Below are positions 33,330-36,125 of a stretch of DNA of 36,125 nt, in pieces. The translations under genes were made by a program, and so were the position numbers. Position 1 is the first letter of the stretch; each line of letters opens with the position of its first letter. Under the pieces are notes generated by a model that had not been told where the DNA came from, did not search any database, and was given only the letters and a program-made list of their open reading frames with translations. Source of the stretch: Bordetella parapertussis (GTDB lineage: Bacteria > Pseudomonadota > Gammaproteobacteria > Burkholderiales > SG8-41); assembly GCA_945906935.1 (NCBI GenBank), contig CAMDSO010000002.1:1-36125 (forward strand). The letters run 5' to 3'.

Positions 33330-35128
33330 CAGAACGATACGCCGGCTGAAAAATGCAGCCGCACGGCATGGTCGTCGCGGCCATAGGCGAGATCAACACG
33401 GAACGGCCCGACCGGACTTTTTACGCGCGCACCCAGGCCGTAGCCGAGCGCCGGGCGCAGGCTGCGTACATCGTCGCCTGCGTTGCCGGCATCGATAAAG
33501 GCGGCGACGCCGACATCACTTAATATCCAATGAATATATTCCGCACTGCTCACGATCAGGCTGCGCGCGCCGAACACCGTGTTGTTCTGTTTGACGCCCA
33601 GTGACTCGAAGTTATAACCACGCACACTGGTGGCGCCACCGGTGCGAAACAGCATCGATTGCGGCACACCCTCGGTGGATCCGGCCAGCACCACGCCAGC
33701 CTCGCCGCGCAGAACGAGGTCATGGCGCGGGGCGAGTTCGTGATGCCAGGTTGCGCGTCCGATGAGGCGGCCGAAGTTGCGCGTTGACAGCGCGGCCGGC
33801 GCGTAACCCGCCTCGCCATAGAGCATCGCACCGCGCCGCGGTGACAACAGGCTGTCGGTGTAGCGCCAGGTGTGGGCGTAATCAAACAGCGTCGCGTAGA
33901 CGTTGTCAGCGACCGTGGTGGTGGCGCTTTGTTGCGCGAAGCTTGCCGTCACGCCGAACGACGGCTGGCTGCGTTCTTCGATGGCGGTGCGGCGCGCGCG
34001 CAGCAAAGTCTCGCGTGTTTCGAGATTCTCGATATCGGTGTGGCGCAGGCGTGCGCCGATCTTGTCGGACCAGCCGGCGCTGCGCTCCGGCAACTCGATG
34101 TTGGCCTCGCCCGACTGGATGCGCGTGTCGAGATTGGCCAGCGTGCGTAGACGCCAGCCGCGGCCAAGAAAATTATTGTTGCGATAATCGGCACTGCCGC
34201 CGAATTGCGTGTCAGTGCTGTAGTTCAGGCCCAGTGTGACGCGTTTTGCCGGTGCCTCGATTACATTCACGCGCACCGGCACCACGCCGTCCCGGGCCGC
34301 CGCGGCATCGATGCCAACCTGCAGGCTGGCGAAATACTGGGTGGATACGAGTCGCTGTTCAAAGCGGTTGAGCGCCTCGCGGTCATAGACGGCACCGCTC
34401 TCCACCGTCCACAGGTTACGCACCATTGCAGCGTCGTATTTGGAGAGACCGCTGATCTGCAGTTCGCCAAAACGCAGAACCGCGCCACTGTCGATCTCCA
34501 GTGTCAGCGTGACACGCTGCGCTTGTGGATCCACCTCCGCGGCCGAGGCGGTGAGTTCCGCACCCGCATAGCGCTGGCTGCGCACGCTATTGATGACCTC
34601 GCGCTTGGCACGTTCCCAATCGATCTGCACAAAGGTTGCCCCTGCTGGCAGCGGCCACACCTTGCGTACACGCCCTATTAGCGAGGCGTCGACTGCATCG
34701 CCGCTGGCGATGGCACCGGTAAAGCGGATCTCGACCGCGCTGACCTTTGCCGGTTCACCTGGCTCGACCGTCAAGCGCACCGTGCGTGCACCGTCGTTTT
34801 CTTCCATGGCATGGCTGACGGTCGGCGTGAAATAGCCGCGCGTGGCGAGAATATCGCGCAGCTGATCGGCGGCTTCGGCGGCCAGACGTTCGAGCAATTC
34901 GGGGGTGAGTTTGTCGTAACCCTGCCAGCGTTGCAGATCGAGACTTTGACGCAAATCTTCAGTCATCAGCAGTGGTGCGTCGAGCTTTAACTTGAAGGTT
35001 ACATAGGGATCATCCGCACGTGCCCCGCAGATTGCACACAACAGCGCGCAGCACACCGCCAGCGCCCCGCGCAAAATGCGGCGTCGCCACGGCGCGGCAA
35101 AGGCTGCTGTAAAAAATAGCTTGAACAC
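33329..35128 (-). CDS. tamA: TamA, BamA-family outer-membrane protein
   Basis: A 599-residue Omp85 protein. A signal peptide (about residues 18-38, ILRGALAVCCALLCAICGARA) is followed by POTRA domains (about 40-280), for example the one containing KVSAVEIRFTGAI. A 16-strand beta barrel follows, with NNNFLGRGWRLRT, the lid/loop motif GGATSVRGYNFESLG, and a C-terminal strand ending HFSAGVSF (terminal Phe, as required for BAM recognition). TamA forms the outer-membrane half of the TAM complex with TamB, encoded directly after it. The start is GTG 35128, with a weak AAGAGC site. Length and domain order are normal. Confidence 0.93.
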   Translation of the reverse strand: MFKLFFTAAFAAPWRRRILRGALAVCCALLCAICGARADDPYVTFKLKLDAPLLMTEDLRQSLDLQRWQGYDKLTPELLERLAAEAADQLRDILATRGYFTPTVSHAMEENDGARTVRLTVEPGEPAKVSAVEIRFTGAIASGDAVDASLIGRVRKVWPLPAGATFVQIDWERAKREVINSVRSQRYAGAELTASAAEVDPQAQRVTLTLEIDSGAVLRFGELQISGLSKYDAAMVRNLWTVESGAVYDREALNRFEQRLVSTQYFASLQVGIDAAAARDGVVPVRVNVIEAPAKRVTLGLNYSTDTQFGGSADYRNNNFLGRGWRLRTLANLDTRIQSGEANIELPERSAGWSDKIGARLRHTDIENLETRETLLRARRTAIEERSQPSFGVTASFAQQSATTTVADNVYATLFDYAHTWRYTDSLLSPRRGAMLYGEAGYAPAALSTRNFGRLIGRATWHHELAPRHDLVLRGEAGVVLAGSTEGVPQSMLFRTGGATSVRGYNFESLGVKQNNTVFGARSLIVSSAEYIHWILSDVGVAAFIDAGNAGDDVRSLRPALGYGLGARVKSPVGPFRVDLAYGRDDHAVRLHFSAGVSF

Positions 35129-35280
35129 GCTCTTGATCGAACCACGCGGCAGCGTTGCATTAGCGCCGGCCGCCCCCCATGTCTTGATTCAGTTACCTGC
35201 CGTCCCCTGGCATTGTTTGCGCCGCGCAAGCACCGCATTGGTCTCTATTATCGTCGAAGTTGGCGGGTCGCTGTCGCCGC

Positions 35281-36125
35281 TCAACGCGCCGGGGCGTTTC
35301 TCTTCTCTTGCAACAGGCTTGCCGCGTTGCCGGCGAGAATCAGCGCCGCACCGAGGATCAGCCAGACGTCGATCGACTCGCCGTAATACCACCAGCCGAG
35401 CAGTCCGATCAGCGGCAGGCGCATGAAATCCATCGGTACCACCACCGTGGCGTCGGCACAGCCGAGCGCATTGACCATGCAATAGTGCGCGCTGATACCG
35501 GTGACGCCGAGCACCACCACCCACGGCCACTGCGCGGCGGTCAGCGGTGTCCAGTGCGCGAGCGCGGGTGCCAGTGCCAAGATCAATTGCATGAATGACA
35601 TCCAGAACAGGATGCACAGCGCCGAATCGCGCGAAGAAAGCTTTTTCGTCACGATGTGGGTGAGACCGAAGGCGAGCGCACCGATCAGCATGGCCAGTGC
35701 TGCGGGCTCGATGGTGGCGAGGCCGGGTCGCAGGATGAGGAGAATGCCGGCGATGCCGAGTATCACCGCGGTGAGGCGCGCCGCGGTCAGGCGTTCGCGC
35801 AAAAAAATCGCTGCGAATACCGCCGTCCACAGCGGTGTCGTGAACTCGATGGCAAACACCGTGGCCAGTGGAATCAGCCCGATCGCATAAAACCAGCCGA
35901 GCTGGCCGCAAAAGTGAATCAGGTTGCGCGTCGCGTGCAGTTTTAAATGCGCGAGCCGCAGCTGCGCGAAACCGCTTTGCGCCAGCAGCAAGGTGACGAG
36001 CAGGACGCCGAAGCTGCTGCGCACCACCAGCATCTGGAAGGTCCCCATGTGGTGTGAAAGCTCGCGTGCGGCCACTGCCATTGCAGTAAAGGAAATGAGC
36101 GCACCCGACATCCAGAGGACGCAGC
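35281..36125 (-). CDS. DMT-superfamily (EamA) permease, 5' end outside the window
   Basis: An integral membrane protein with about ten hydrophobic segments and two EamA repeats; the second repeat contains LGVTGISAHYCMVNALGCADA and a typical final ILAGNAASLLQEKR tail. EamA permeases export or import small metabolites such as amino acids, nucleobases or drugs. The reading frame is still open at the window edge (…VLW before an internal ATG at 36111 that has no ribosome site), and the first membrane helix already begins there. The true start therefore probably lies beyond the edge, about 10-20 residues upstream. It is separated from tamA by 152 bp and may be independent. Substrate unknown. Confidence 0.88.
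   Translation of the reverse strand, partial: CVLWMSGALISFTAMAVAARELSHHMGTFQMLVVRSSFGVLLVTLLLAQSGFAQLRLAHLKLHATRNLIHFCGQLGWFYAIGLIPLATVFAIEFTTPLWTAVFAAIFLRERLTAARLTAVILGIAGILLILRPGLATIEPAALAMLIGALAFGLTHIVTKKLSSRDSALCILFWMSFMQLILALAPALAHWTPLTAAQWPWVVVLGVTGISAHYCMVNALGCADATVVVPMDFMRLPLIGLLGWWYYGESIDVWLILGAALILAGNAASLLQEKRNAPAR

Overview
The window is GC-rich and reads as a chromosomal segment of a betaproteobacterium, probably Burkholderiales or a relative. The signs are eight Bug/TctC-type periplasmic solute-binding proteins, a double-length four-ATPase UvrA, a TamA-TamB pair, and GTG/TTG starts mixed with ATG. I saw no rRNA, tRNA, CRISPR array, integrase or transposase. Codon use is fairly even, so this looks like ordinary chromosome with accessory patches rather than one mobile island.

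Layout. 1-2.1 kb: two Bug proteins (+). 2.4-5.1 kb: a tightly overlapping four-gene operon (-) of a short J-domain protein followed by three proteins I do not recognise. 5.4-7.7 kb: a secreted EF-hand protein and an orphan ThDP-dependent enzyme (-), with an 11-bp tandem repeat between them. 7.8-8.2 kb: a MAPEG membrane protein (+). 8.4-11.2 kb: a two-gene operon (-) of a Bug protein and a 579-residue UGSC-family selenoprotein. 11.3-14.3 kb: three tandem Bug proteins (+). 14.4-15.0 kb: a TumE/HVO_A0114-type toxin-antitoxin pair (-) behind a nested palindrome. 15.1-16.1 kb: another Bug protein (-). 16.2-16.6 kb: a frameshifted BLUF photoreceptor gene (+). 16.7-20.6 kb: a catabolic set (-) of Bug protein, beta-hydroxyacid dehydrogenase, LigI-like amidohydrolase and SDR. 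21.0-26.8 kb: double UvrA (-) carrying an in-frame palindromic repeat. 26.9-29.5 kb: bacteriohemerythrin and a lipoprotein amidohydrolase (+). 29.6-35.1 kb: tamA-tamB (-). 35.3 kb to the edge: a DMT-family permease (-), cut by the window end.

The most notable item is the selenoprotein. A UGA at 9825-9823 (minus strand) splits what at first looks like two genes, but the frame is the same on both sides. The UGA sits exactly at the U of a C-U-G-S-C motif. It is followed at the right distance by a strong 12-bp bacterial SECIS-type hairpin. A conventional annotation would report two truncated hypothetical genes. The partner Bug protein, 13 bp upstream, suggests the selenoprotein acts on a carboxylate or other small organic compound captured in the periplasm, but the substrate is unknown. 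The J-domain operon is the other candidate for an undescribed system: four genes joined by 4-bp overlaps, three of them without recognisable domains.

The many Bug proteins, the LigI-like/dehydrogenase/SDR set and the ThDP enzyme together suggest an organism that scavenges diverse organic acids or aromatic breakdown products. No TctA/TctB membrane subunits are in the window, so these binding proteins must work with permeases encoded elsewhere.
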